Source of the DNA: Anaerolineales bacterium UBA3082
Lineage (GTDB): Bacteria > Chloroflexota > Anaerolineae > UBA7937
Length of the DNA: 64,000 nt
Assembly (NCBI GenBank): GCA_002366595.1
Contig: DFBK01000011.1
Span: 1 to 64,000 of the forward strand
Direction: 5' to 3'
This document shows, one piece after another, positions 35,439 through 43,762 of the stretch. A program made the translations under genes and the position numbers. How positions within the stretch are numbered: the stretch's first letter is position 1; each line of letters opens with the position of its first letter. The notes below the pieces were generated by a model that was given only the letters and a program-made list of their open reading frames with translations, ran no database searches and had not been told where the DNA came from.

Positions 35439-37058
35439 TTATACTGGCTTCGCTCTTGGAAGACGAAGGGTCGCGTCTTTGTCCCTTAAGCGTATTCTGT
35501 AGATCTCAGGTTCCTCTCGATACAACGTCAGCTCATAGTTACTTCGCAAAATCTCCAGGCTGTTCCAGAAAGAGGGGGAGAGATCTTTTACATAATAGAC
35601 CGGGATGTCATGAAGTAAAAGGACATCTATAGCTTCTACCAAGCCAGGTTCCAATTCTTCTACCCTATACCTCCCAAGTCGTGGGTCTGCGGTGGGAATC
35701 CGGCGATAATTCAGGGCAGACCGTTGGCCATGGAAGATGATTAAATCATTATATGCATACGACAGGAAGACCGCATTTCCTTCAGTTCCGTTGACAAACT
35801 CCTGCACGTATTGAACCAGAGACTCAGCGGTCTTGTTTCTCTGTCTAACCTCTATCAGAGTTTGATAGGCTGGGTAGATGATCAAGGCGAGGATGAGGGA
35901 GACGCAAATCACAGCTAGCAACCCAGTTGCCACTTTCCGTTGGAAGAGATAGACGATGCCATGCGAGATCACGAGAGAGACCATGGGCAGGATGGGCAGG
36001 AGAAAGCGAGCATTGATGCCCGTTGGCGCGAAGGCGTAGAAGCCGTAGAAGGTCAGAATAACCAGCGATATTCCTGTTATGAGTATGGCCTGTGGCCGGG
36101 GCATGGCTAGTAGACCTATGGCACCCCAAAGTAGCAATACCTGATAATTGCGGAGGATGGTTTTCGCTCCCTCCACGAGGCTTCTACCACCCACTGGAGA
36201 ACTACCCAATGCGTACCTCCAGTCGAATGCAGGCCAAGGATACCACCCATGTTGGGGACTATAGGCTGTGGTTAGGAAGCCACCGTAGTAGTATCTGTTG
36301 TAGAGAAGAATGGTAGTGGCAGTGAGCGTCAACGCCACGAAGAGGCCACAATCTGCAGGGTCCTTGAACGCTTTCCATCGTCTAGCATACAGAGCATAGG
36401 CTAGAATGGGAAGCCATATAGTCATCGCGCTATAGCGTATGAAACAGGCATATCCCAGTAGCAACCCGCCGAGCAACGACACTCCAAACCTGAGCCTGCC
36501 CCTGTAGCGCTGAGCATAGAGGTACAAGACCAGCCCCCACAGAATAAAGGTCAGACTGGGCACTCCCGACCAGGCATCCGTGGAGAAGAAAACGTAAGTG
36601 GGAGTAGCGGCTAGCAGCATTGCGGCAACGATGCCGACCTGGAAGTTGAAGAGGAGTGCCCCCAGGACAAATGTGGCAAAGATGCCTAGGATGCCGAAGA
36701 AAGGGGCTACGTAGAAAGCAACGTGAGGCGTCTTGAAAAGAGATTGGGCCAAGGCCAGGAGCAGGGGAAACCCGATGCTGAATCCCAGATAGAAGTCGGG
36801 ATCCCCCGGTCTCCGCACTTGGAAAGCATATGGGGAAAAGTAAGGACCGGCCAACTGGTTGTTGTCATCGTGATAGGATGGGCGGCGGACTTCGACCAGC
36901 CTCTGACTGGCATAGAGGTACCCTATCTGGTCATGACCCTCCATGACGGTCTTTGCGTGGGAGAGGTACAGAAGAGCAGCGATGAGGAGGAGTACACCAA
37001 TCGATGCGATATGGTGAGGACTGTATTGTGTCCTTCCAAGAGGCCTGGAGGAGATCAC
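35439..37058 (-). CDS. GT-C-type membrane glycosyltransferase
   Basis: The protein has 539 residues and about ten hydrophobic helices, with the early outside loop KTVMEGHDQIGYLYASQRLV, the FYLGFSIGFPLLLALAQSLF helix, YVFFSTDAWSGVPSLTFILW and GYACFIRYSAMTIWLPILAY, as in ArnT/PMT_2-like proteins. The C-terminus is a soluble tail. The start is GTG at 37058 with GGGGTGA nearby. It may use polyprenyl-phosphate sugars. Neighbours on both sides are membrane or exported proteins. Confidence 0.82.
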   Translation of the reverse strand: MISSRPLGRTQYSPHHIASIGVLLLIAALLYLSHAKTVMEGHDQIGYLYASQRLVEVRRPSYHDDNNQLAGPYFSPYAFQVRRPGDPDFYLGFSIGFPLLLALAQSLFKTPHVAFYVAPFFGILGIFATFVLGALLFNFQVGIVAAMLLAATPTYVFFSTDAWSGVPSLTFILWGLVLYLYAQRYRGRLRFGVSLLGGLLLGYACFIRYSAMTIWLPILAYALYARRWKAFKDPADCGLFVALTLTATTILLYNRYYYGGFLTTAYSPQHGWYPWPAFDWRYALGSSPVGGRSLVEGAKTILRNYQVLLLWGAIGLLAMPRPQAILITGISLVILTFYGFYAFAPTGINARFLLPILPMVSLVISHGIVYLFQRKVATGLLAVICVSLILALIIYPAYQTLIEVRQRNKTAESLVQYVQEFVNGTEGNAVFLSYAYNDLIIFHGQRSALNYRRIPTADPRLGRYRVEELEPGLVEAIDVLLLHDIPVYYVKDLSPSFWNSLEILRSNYELTLYREEPEIYRIRLRDKDATLRLPRAKPV

Positions 37059-37187
37059 AATTCACCCCGATGATAAGCCGAGGAAGCAGGCTTGGGATTA
37101 TTTTTAGGCAAGATAACGCCCGCCTCTCCACACGCTTGGGCCCGAGGTGGGAACCGTCCACCATGGTACAAGGAATCTCCGAGGGAG

Positions 37188-38606
37188 TCAAGGATAGGCT
37201 TCGACATAGATAGGGCTGGGACCAATGGCCACGGTCACCAAGCCGTCCTCTATGCCTGTATCGTCGCTCCCGTCCGTCAGTATGCGCTCTGTCCCGTACT
37301 TGTCCACGACGCGTAACTGACCAGAAGGGAGGTATGTCACCGGAAAGCCCATGAGTCTCGTTTGCTCTGAGGTCCATAACACCACCTTTTTCGTCGTGCC
37401 ACCTCGGAGTGAGAATACGTGACCTTCGATGTCAGCATGGCCTGTCTCGATGCTGTCCATCTGCCGGAGGTACCTGGCCCCCGCCAGTTCCTCCGTCAAG
37501 GTCTCATAGGCAAGATAGGCCGGCTTGGGGGTGCCGCTTTGGTCGAGAAGAGCACTATGATAGAACCCGGGCCATTCGAGGGTGAACCAGATGATGGATT
37601 CGAGGTCCGTGGACATCCCACGCACGTTGAGGATGGGGACGTAGTCGGCCTGGGTCTCCAGATCGGCGGCGCTACAAGGAGAGTCCACCGGAAAACATCG
37701 CTTGGCCGTCTCGGTGAGGATCAGAGGCTTATCGTATCCATGCTGCACCAGGGTATCCCTTATGATAGCAGCCTTGCCCAACAGTCCCTTTGTGGTGCAT
37801 TGGGGAGGGTCGAAACAGGTGTACCCCTCGTTGATCTGCTCCGCGTAGAAGTGGAAACTGACGATGTCGAAGTAGTCGCCTCCACCTTCCTCCATTACTT
37901 GGTCTAGGAAATCGAGGTTTACACTTCCGACCATGGCCAGACCGCCCAGGAGGATCTGAGCCTCAGGATCCAACGCCTTAACGGTGTCATGCGCTACTGT
38001 GAGAAGGCTCACATACTCGGGGATATCGCTCCCCATGCAGCCTATGGTACCGGTCTCCCGCCAATTGTCGGGTTCATTGTATATCTCCCAATATTTCACG
38101 TTATAGGGGCTATCCTTGTAGCGGCTGACGGCTGCGCTAAGGAAATCGGCCAGATATTGATTATCGTAGAGTGGTCCGCAGTCGGTAGTCGCAGCCCAAC
38201 TAGTAGGGTTCTTCCAGATATAGACGATGGGGGTGAGCCCTGCTTCGGCTACTTTGGCCAACCTATCGTCATAGATGTCCCAGTTGTAACTACCCTTAGT
38301 TGGCTCCACCTCATCCCACCTTAGGTTAACGCGAATCCATTTCATTCTGGCCTCTGTAGCCCTGGAGAGGAGTTGATAATCGTGAGTCTCGGTACCAAAG
38401 GGCGCGACCCAACTGGGATCGTGGTACTTTGTCACTAGTGGGAGGTAGGCTGTGGTGGTGAGGCCTTCCGTAGCCACAACTTGGCTCTGGTTCTCCGTCG
38501 CATGAGGGTGTGCGGAGTTGACGGATGCGCTCAGTGACAGTATTACCAGAACGACTGCCGAAAGAAGGTATGCCCCTGCCCATTTTCCTGCTGATTTTCC
38601 TCTCAC
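37188..38606 (-). CDS. Secreted clan GH-A glycoside hydrolase-like protein
   Basis: The protein has 472 residues with a signal peptide (AGAYLLSAVVLVILSLSASV). A TIM-barrel of clan GH-A follows: WIRVNLRWDEVEPTKGSYNW, then YWEIYNEPDNW with the expected acid/base Glu178, and KPLILTETAKRC with the nucleophile Glu299. Both are present, so it is probably active. GH39 or GH5-like assignment is uncertain. An insert just after the signal region carries TTAYLPLVTKY, like other exported proteins here. It may trim or turn over the glycan made by the cluster. The start is GTG at 38606 without a strong ribosome site. Confidence 0.82.
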   Translation of the reverse strand: MRGKSAGKWAGAYLLSAVVLVILSLSASVNSAHPHATENQSQVVATEGLTTTAYLPLVTKYHDPSWVAPFGTETHDYQLLSRATEARMKWIRVNLRWDEVEPTKGSYNWDIYDDRLAKVAEAGLTPIVYIWKNPTSWAATTDCGPLYDNQYLADFLSAAVSRYKDSPYNVKYWEIYNEPDNWRETGTIGCMGSDIPEYVSLLTVAHDTVKALDPEAQILLGGLAMVGSVNLDFLDQVMEEGGGDYFDIVSFHFYAEQINEGYTCFDPPQCTTKGLLGKAAIIRDTLVQHGYDKPLILTETAKRCFPVDSPCSAADLETQADYVPILNVRGMSTDLESIIWFTLEWPGFYHSALLDQSGTPKPAYLAYETLTEELAGARYLRQMDSIETGHADIEGHVFSLRGGTTKKVVLWTSEQTRLMGFPVTYLPSGQLRVVDKYGTERILTDGSDDTGIEDGLVTVAIGPSPIYVEAYP

Positions 38607-38666
38607 GGTTCTAGACTGCTCCTCTGCCCGATCTCTAGGAACGCGGCTCCAACTTGGCCGCGGATG

Positions 38667-40082
38667 CTAGTACGCTCCCTTTTGTTTCAGTACGGCTCCG
38701 ATAGTCATGCATAGGATTTGGATGTCGAGAAGGAGAGACCAATGTTGGATATAGTAGAGATCGTCCTCAGTGTGAAGATGCATAGGTCTATCGCTTCGCC
38801 CGTGGACCTGCCACCAGCCGGTGATCCCCTGGGGCACAGAAAAGCGTTTTAGTTGCCACTGCTCGTAGCGATCCACCAGCCAGGGCATCTCGGGACGGGG
38901 ACCCACCAGGCTCATCTCGCCTTTGAGGACATTGAAAAGCTGGGGCAATTCGTCTAGGCTCATGCGTCGCAGAAACCGGCCCAGTCGTGTGACTCGGGGA
39001 TCGTTCTCCACCTTATGGATGATCTCGCCATCCTCAGTTTGGGTGAGTACCTCGTCGAGGCGTTCCTCGGCGTCGGGGACCATAGTGCGGAATTTGTACA
39101 TCTGGAAGGGTTTACAGTTCTCGCCCACTCGCTCTTGCTTGAAGATCGCTGGCCCCTTGGAGCCAAGTTTGATGAGAAGGGCTATCAAGGCTATCAAGGG
39201 GGCAAGAAAAAGGATCAATATGGTCGCCACTATCAGATCGAAGGCTCGTTTCACCACCCTCTGGTAACCATTGATGGCTGGCTCGCGCAGATTGATCAGG
39301 GGTAGACCACCGAAATGTTCAGTCGTGGCTTGGAAAAAGGCTAGGTCGAAGAAATCGGGGACCACTCTCACATTCACCGGCAGCCTTTGAAGGTCAATGA
39401 CTAGGTTCACCAACTTGCGATGGGCCCGCAGCGGGAGAGCAAAGACCACTTCATCCACTTTATGCTCTTTCACCACCCGACACGTATTCCCCAACCCCCC
39501 TAAAATGGGCAGATCTGCACAGATCTTCTCCTGCTTTGGGGCTTCGTCATCAAGGAAGCCGATCAATCTTAAACCGGCCTCTCGACCTTCCTTCATAATC
39601 CGGCCTACCTTACGGCCCGCCTTGCCCGCCCCGATGATCAGAACCCTCGTAGTTCCGTACCTTCGTCCCACCGCAACTCTGAATATCAGGCGCAAAAAGA
39701 GCCGGAAGATGAGGAGAAGAGCCAAGTCGATGGCCACGAAGTAGACGAAGAGCAAACGAGATAGGTCGCGATAGGAGAGATAGAGGGCCCCTGCAAGGGC
39801 AAAACTGGCCATCGAGACGGCTACTGGGATGATCCGGAGTTCGTCAACCGCCTTGAGAACTCGCACGTTATTATAGACGGATAGGAGAACAAAGGTCAAG
39901 AGCCAGATGGCCAGGGCTAAGCCGTAGATTTGAGGGCCTAGTCGGGTGCCCTCAGGAAGCAAAGGCTTCCCCCAGGGGAGATGCCTGCGAGCCAGGCAGG
40001 CTAGATAGAGGGATAGTTGGGTCAAGGCGAGATCGCAGGCAACCAGGAAGATGACGAAGTTAACGCTGGCCCTTCTGGGCAT
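38667..40082 (-). CDS. Polyprenyl-phosphate hexose-1-phosphate transferase (initiating enzyme, WbaP/WcaJ type)
   Basis: The protein has 471 residues. Helices at the N-terminus precede a nucleotide-binding-like middle domain (RVLIIGAGKAGRKVGRIMKE) and the C-terminal catalytic sugar transferase domain: KRAFDLIVATILILFLAPLI, FKQERVGENCKPFQMYKFRT, MSLDELPQLFNVLKGEMSLV, and GPRPEMPWLV. It starts glycan chains by moving a hexose-1-phosphate from a UDP-sugar onto undecaprenyl phosphate at the inner membrane face. A second, shorter enzyme of the same type lies at 60240. Confidence 0.93.
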   Translation of the reverse strand: MPRRASVNFVIFLVACDLALTQLSLYLACLARRHLPWGKPLLPEGTRLGPQIYGLALAIWLLTFVLLSVYNNVRVLKAVDELRIIPVAVSMASFALAGALYLSYRDLSRLLFVYFVAIDLALLLIFRLFLRLIFRVAVGRRYGTTRVLIIGAGKAGRKVGRIMKEGREAGLRLIGFLDDEAPKQEKICADLPILGGLGNTCRVVKEHKVDEVVFALPLRAHRKLVNLVIDLQRLPVNVRVVPDFFDLAFFQATTEHFGGLPLINLREPAINGYQRVVKRAFDLIVATILILFLAPLIALIALLIKLGSKGPAIFKQERVGENCKPFQMYKFRTMVPDAEERLDEVLTQTEDGEIIHKVENDPRVTRLGRFLRRMSLDELPQLFNVLKGEMSLVGPRPEMPWLVDRYEQWQLKRFSVPQGITGWWQVHGRSDRPMHLHTEDDLYYIQHWSLLLDIQILCMTIGAVLKQKGAY

Positions 40083-40109
40083 CTAACTTCTCCATTCGAT
40101 GATGAAACT

Positions 40110-40448
40110 CTACAGAGCCTCGTTCCGCTCCATCGATTCTCGGAGCAATGTAGCCACATGATCACTCATGAGAACGAATTGACAGTCGGGATGCTTGCTC
40201 TTTAAGCCGTCGAGGATCCCCCAGTGCTGTTTGATCACCGGCATCTTGGTCTCCACGGCTAATAGATGAGGTCTCTCGCTCTCGAAAAGGCGCAGGAACT
40301 CCTCACAACTTTGCTTTTCGGCGATGCCATCATTCCAAATAACTTCGAAGTCATCATGGGCCAAGAGCGTGGCCGCCATGGCCGTCACAGGGGGATAGAT
40401 AAATGAAAGCAGATGAGACCATTGGAACTGCCGGTTCTGAGTCGACAC
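40110..40448 (-). pseudogene. Fragment of a B12-binding radical-SAM protein
   Basis: The 112-residue frame contains FIYPPVTAMAATLLAHDDFE and a cobalamin-domain-like pattern through PVIKQHWGILDGLKSKHPDC and FVLMSDHVATLLRESMER. This is the N-terminal B12-binding domain found before radical-SAM domains (Mg-protoporphyrin cyclase-like and P-methylase-like families). The CxxxCxxC radical-SAM part is absent and the frame stops at once. It is stranded between the initiating transferase and WecG, probably debris of a lost gene. Confidence 0.65.
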
Positions 40449-40488
40449 CGGGCTATCTTTCCCTTAAAGAGGTGAGAACCGATATGGT

Positions 40489-41238
40489 TTATCGATCTTC
40501 GCCTTTGCCTTCAGCGAACCTCTGCTGCAACACCCGTAGAATGAAAAGGGGATTACCAATTAGGTATCGCCGCCACATCCGTCTGGGTTCCACCATCAAT
40601 CTGAAAAGCCATTCCATCCCGTGGTCTAGCATCCATCTGGGGGCCCGAGGCACCTTCTCAGCCACGAAGTCGACCAGAGCGCCTACCCCCCACACGACGG
40701 CAACATCCAAGACGGCGAAATTATTCTCTATCCATCTCTCCTGCAAAGGTGTACCCAGGCCTACAAAAAGGATGTCGGGCTTCCGCTTGTTGATCTCTCC
40801 AACGACCTTGGCATCATCGTCGAAATATCCGTGGTGTGTCCCAGCGATGGCCAGACGGGGGTATCGCGACTTCAACCTCTCAGCTGCTTTGGCCGCTACG
40901 CCTGGCTCCCCTCCCAATAGGTAGGTAGAGATTCCCTTCTTTTCGCAAGTCTCGCTAAGGTAGTAGATCCAGTCCGCACCGGTCATCCTCTCCGGCAACT
41001 CTTCACCCAATAGGCGAGCCCCCAGTTTGACCCCTGCTCCATCGCAATAGAGTAGATCCGCGGAATTGAGGATCCGCCTCAACTCCGGGTCTTCCCAGGC
41101 TGAGTTAAGGGAGTGGACGTTGGCGTACATCACCTTGTGCTTCTTGCCGGAAAGAACAAAGGCCTCAATCTGCTCCTCAAAGCCCCTCGAATCCAAACGG
41201 TCGACTTTGACCCCTAATATCTCCACGCGATCACCCAC
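40489..41238 (-). CDS. WecG/TagA/CpsF family glycosyltransferase (GT26)
   Basis: The protein has 249 residues. It has VEILGVKVDRLDSRGFEEQI, VMYANVHSLNSAWEDPELRR, LLYCDGAGVKLGARLLGEEL, then PERMTGADWIYYLSETCEK and DILFVGLGTPLQERWIENN. These are the family motifs, including the conserved G-A-D. These enzymes add ManNAc-type sugars to the lipid-linked first sugar. The start is GTG at 41238. Its location next to an initiating transferase fits a second-step role. Confidence 0.92.
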   Translation of the reverse strand: MGDRVEILGVKVDRLDSRGFEEQIEAFVLSGKKHKVMYANVHSLNSAWEDPELRRILNSADLLYCDGAGVKLGARLLGEELPERMTGADWIYYLSETCEKKGISTYLLGGEPGVAAKAAERLKSRYPRLAIAGTHHGYFDDDAKVVGEINKRKPDILFVGLGTPLQERWIENNFAVLDVAVVWGVGALVDFVAEKVPRAPRWMLDHGMEWLFRLMVEPRRMWRRYLIGNPLFILRVLQQRFAEGKGEDR

Positions 41239-41310
41239 AGAGCCTTACCCTTATGATATTCTCCTCTAAACCTTTGCGGGGCGGCTAGATACACAGTTCA
41301 CCTTCTAATC

Positions 41311-41530
41311 TTATGGCTGCGCGGGGCCAAACCTAGAAGCGATGTAAGCAGCCAAGGCCCGCTCCAGATACCGCGGTTCCTTCCGCCACTGATAGATGGT
41401 TCTTACCCGCCAATAGGTGTTGCTAATTCCCCTCTCTTGAAAAAGGCTTCCAGTTCAATGGCCTTCTGGCACGCCTCCAGCGCCTCGTCAGCCTGCCCAA
41501 CGGGACGATAATTCTCGAAATATAGAGGTG
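41311..41530 (-). pseudogene. Remnant of a TPR protein
   Basis: The minus strand reads GQADEALEACQKAIELEAFF, a TPR-like helix pair, then shifts frame into NTYWRVRTIYQWRKEPRYLE and ALAAYIASRFGPAQP before a stop at 41313-41311. No start is present. It lies just downstream of the intact TPR gene at 41581 and may be the tail of a second copy. Confidence 0.5.
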
Positions 41531-41580
41531 GACCTCTGAGGGAACCTTCTCGTGCTATCACCTATCGCCTGGGCCGTGGC

Positions 41581-42447
41581 CTACAGATCCTGGGAGATCA
41601 GGAAATCGATAACGCGCAGGCCCTTCTCTTCAGGCCAGATTTCCTCCTCCACCAGCAGGGGAACCAGATCCGGAAGGTAGCCGTAGAGGCGCATATCACC
41701 CCAGGTCGCTATTTCGACCTCACGCAGCTGTTGATATAATCCCTGGGCCAGGAGTTTTTCGCCTTCCCCCATAGTCTCGCAGATCTTAGCGAAGTGATAG
41801 AGAGCATAGGGGTTATAGGGGTCTATGTTTAGGATCTTCTGCAGCACCGGAAGGGCTCTATTGGGGTCACCGGCCTTGAGATAGGCATCGGCCAGTTTAA
41901 GGTAGTTCACCTCCGCCCTCTCTCCCACACTACTACCCCCCAACTTCATCTGACTTCTCTCGTACTGGGCTATCGCCTCCTCGGCCAAGCCAAGGCCATC
42001 GTAGATATCGCCTATTGTGAGGTGAATCAGTGGGTCACGAGGCCGCAACTCATCCACTTTAGAGAGCGCATCTATGGCGAGGAGAAGATCCCCTTGCAGG
42101 TAGTGGGCTTTGGCCATAGTATTGTAGGCTTCAGCGTTGGTGGCATCCCACTTCATAGCCCGTCGCAGATAGCCTGCGCTTGAGTCCAGTTTGGCCTGTA
42201 GACCATTCGAGTGAAGGTTAATGGGCGTAAAGGTTATGACCTCCCACTCGCTGGATTCCAGCCCTTGCTCTTTCAGTGTTTTCTCTAATATGTTGCTGCC
42301 TTGGTACAAGTAAAAGCCACTGGCAAGATAAGGCCAGATCAATAGCGCCAGTGCCAGGAGAAGGCCAGCGTTGGCTAGGAGAAGAAACCTCTTCACTAGT
42401 GTCGGGAATCCAGTCGAGAGGCTGGCAAGTACCTGGTGAGAACTCAT
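41581..42447 (-). CDS. Membrane-anchored TPR protein
   Basis: The protein has 288 residues. One hydrophobic helix near residue 30 (LLLANAGLLLALALLIWPYL) is followed by TPR units, recognisable by AEAYNTMAKAHYLQGDLLLA, LTIGDIYDGLGLAEEAIAQY, LKLADAYLKAGDPNRALPVL and NPYALYHFAKICETMGEG. It probably scaffolds assembly or export proteins at the membrane. The ATG at 42447 overlaps the stop of the Wzz remnant upstream (ATGA), so that remnant was once a coupled neighbour. Confidence 0.8.
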   Translation of the reverse strand: MSSHQVLASLSTGFPTLVKRFLLLANAGLLLALALLIWPYLASGFYLYQGSNILEKTLKEQGLESSEWEVITFTPINLHSNGLQAKLDSSAGYLRRAMKWDATNAEAYNTMAKAHYLQGDLLLAIDALSKVDELRPRDPLIHLTIGDIYDGLGLAEEAIAQYERSQMKLGGSSVGERAEVNYLKLADAYLKAGDPNRALPVLQKILNIDPYNPYALYHFAKICETMGEGEKLLAQGLYQQLREVEIATWGDMRLYGYLPDLVPLLVEEEIWPEEKGLRVIDFLISQDL

Positions 42448-42752
42448 CGCTTTTCTTCCTTTATTCTCCCCCTGTCTGGAGAGCCTTGATACTCGATTCC
42501 GAAGGCGCCAAAAACCCTTACCATCACCACGACCACTCCGGCGATGGCTGTGTTCAGCCTCTTCTTGGGCACTATAGGAGATCTAGGCTCCACAGCGGGA
42601 ATGGCGAAGCGGGGCACTGACCCTAGAAGGTGCCCGACAAGAATATCCCCGCTAGCAAGGCCTAATACTCCCTTGAGGATAGGAGATGCCACGGAGGTGG
42701 TGACGTCCAGCCTGAGGAATAGAGAATCTGCGGTAGGAGTATGCGACGCCAA
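42444..42752 (-). pseudogene. Truncated Wzz/chain-length regulator remnant
   Basis: The 102-residue frame holds VPRFAIPAVEPRSPIVPKKR followed by LNTAIAGVVVVMV, which is the Pro-rich stretch and second membrane helix that end a Wzz domain. The intact Wzz-kinase at 47829 has the parallel segment VRFAVAATEPESPIRPRKR then LNTLLGSVVGAM. The first helix, the periplasmic domain and any kinase domain are missing. Confidence 0.65.
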
Positions 42753-42769
42753 ACGAGAGGGTTGTGAAA

Positions 42770-43579
42770 TTAGAGTTGCTCTGCGAAGACCCTGCTATAG
42801 CGAACAAATACCAGATAGCCTAAAGCGAGGAAGGCCAATGCGGTTACCACGGTTCTAGCGAGGAAGTCGAAAGCGGGAGGCGCTCCGTGGTAGAGTATCA
42901 CTCTATAAGAAGCGATAAGGGAGGCCATAGGGTTCAAGATATAGGCCAGGCGCTGAATATCCAGAGCCACTCCAAATATAGTCCGGTAGTGAGGCAATAT
43001 CGTGATGGGGTAAAACACCGGGGTTAGGAAGAACCATGCCAGCATGGCCACGTCCATTATCGCCGCCGTATCCCGATAGAAGACATTGAGTGTGGAGAGA
43101 AAGAAGGCTACACCGAGGGTGAGGATTACCTGGATCAGAATTATCATCGGCAGAAGCAAAGCCCATACGGTTAGGGGCGTCCTGAAGACGAACATCATAC
43201 CGAAGAGAACGGCCAGAGCCAGTAGGAAGTTGACCAAGTTGGCCAGCACGGTGGAGAGAGGGAGCACCTCCCGAGGAAAGTATACTTTCTTTATCAAATG
43301 GGCATTGCCAACAACGCTATAGACGGATGTCATCACGCTGCTGGAGAAGAAGTTCCAAGGCAGAAGGGCGCAGAGGACGAAGACTGGAAAGCGATCGATA
43401 GTGTTGTTGGGCAACATGATGGTAAAGACGATGGTAAAGATGACCATCATCATTAGGGGGTTCAGGAGGGACCAGAGAAAGCCCAAGAGCGAGTTCTTGT
43501 AACGTACCTTAAGGTCCCGGGCAGCGAGATTCCTAACCAACTCGCGATAGGTGACCACTTCTCTCAACCTAGCAACCAC
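42770..43579 (-). CDS. wzm: Polysaccharide ABC transporter permease (Wzm-like, ABC-2 family)
   Basis: The protein has 269 residues with six predicted helices. It has ELVRNLAARDLKVRYKNSLL and GFLWSLLNPLMMMVIFTIVF, the classic ABC-2 start of Wzm/TagG/KpsM proteins, then VYFPREVLPLSTVLANLVNF and LTPVFYPITILP. It forms the membrane channel for lipid-linked glycans and should pair with the Wzt ATPase at 31473, about 10 kb away on the same strand. The start is GTG at 43579. Confidence 0.92.
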   Translation of the reverse strand: MVARLREVVTYRELVRNLAARDLKVRYKNSLLGFLWSLLNPLMMMVIFTIVFTIMLPNNTIDRFPVFVLCALLPWNFFSSSVMTSVYSVVGNAHLIKKVYFPREVLPLSTVLANLVNFLLALAVLFGMMFVFRTPLTVWALLLPMIILIQVILTLGVAFFLSTLNVFYRDTAAIMDVAMLAWFFLTPVFYPITILPHYRTIFGVALDIQRLAYILNPMASLIASYRVILYHGAPPAFDFLARTVVTALAFLALGYLVFVRYSRVFAEQL

Positions 43580-43762
43580 CGCGGTCTTTCTCCCCCTTGT
43601 TCAAAAAGCCACCGTTGGCCACAGAGATCAAGTGGAGATGCTAGCACAACCTCCCTTCCCTGGCAACTTCCCGTGGCCCTTGCAGAGGGAAGGGAACGGA
43701 GGCAGTAAGGGAAACTCAGACCGAGCCAAGAGGGGATAGATACCAAGTCGCCGAAGCGAAGG

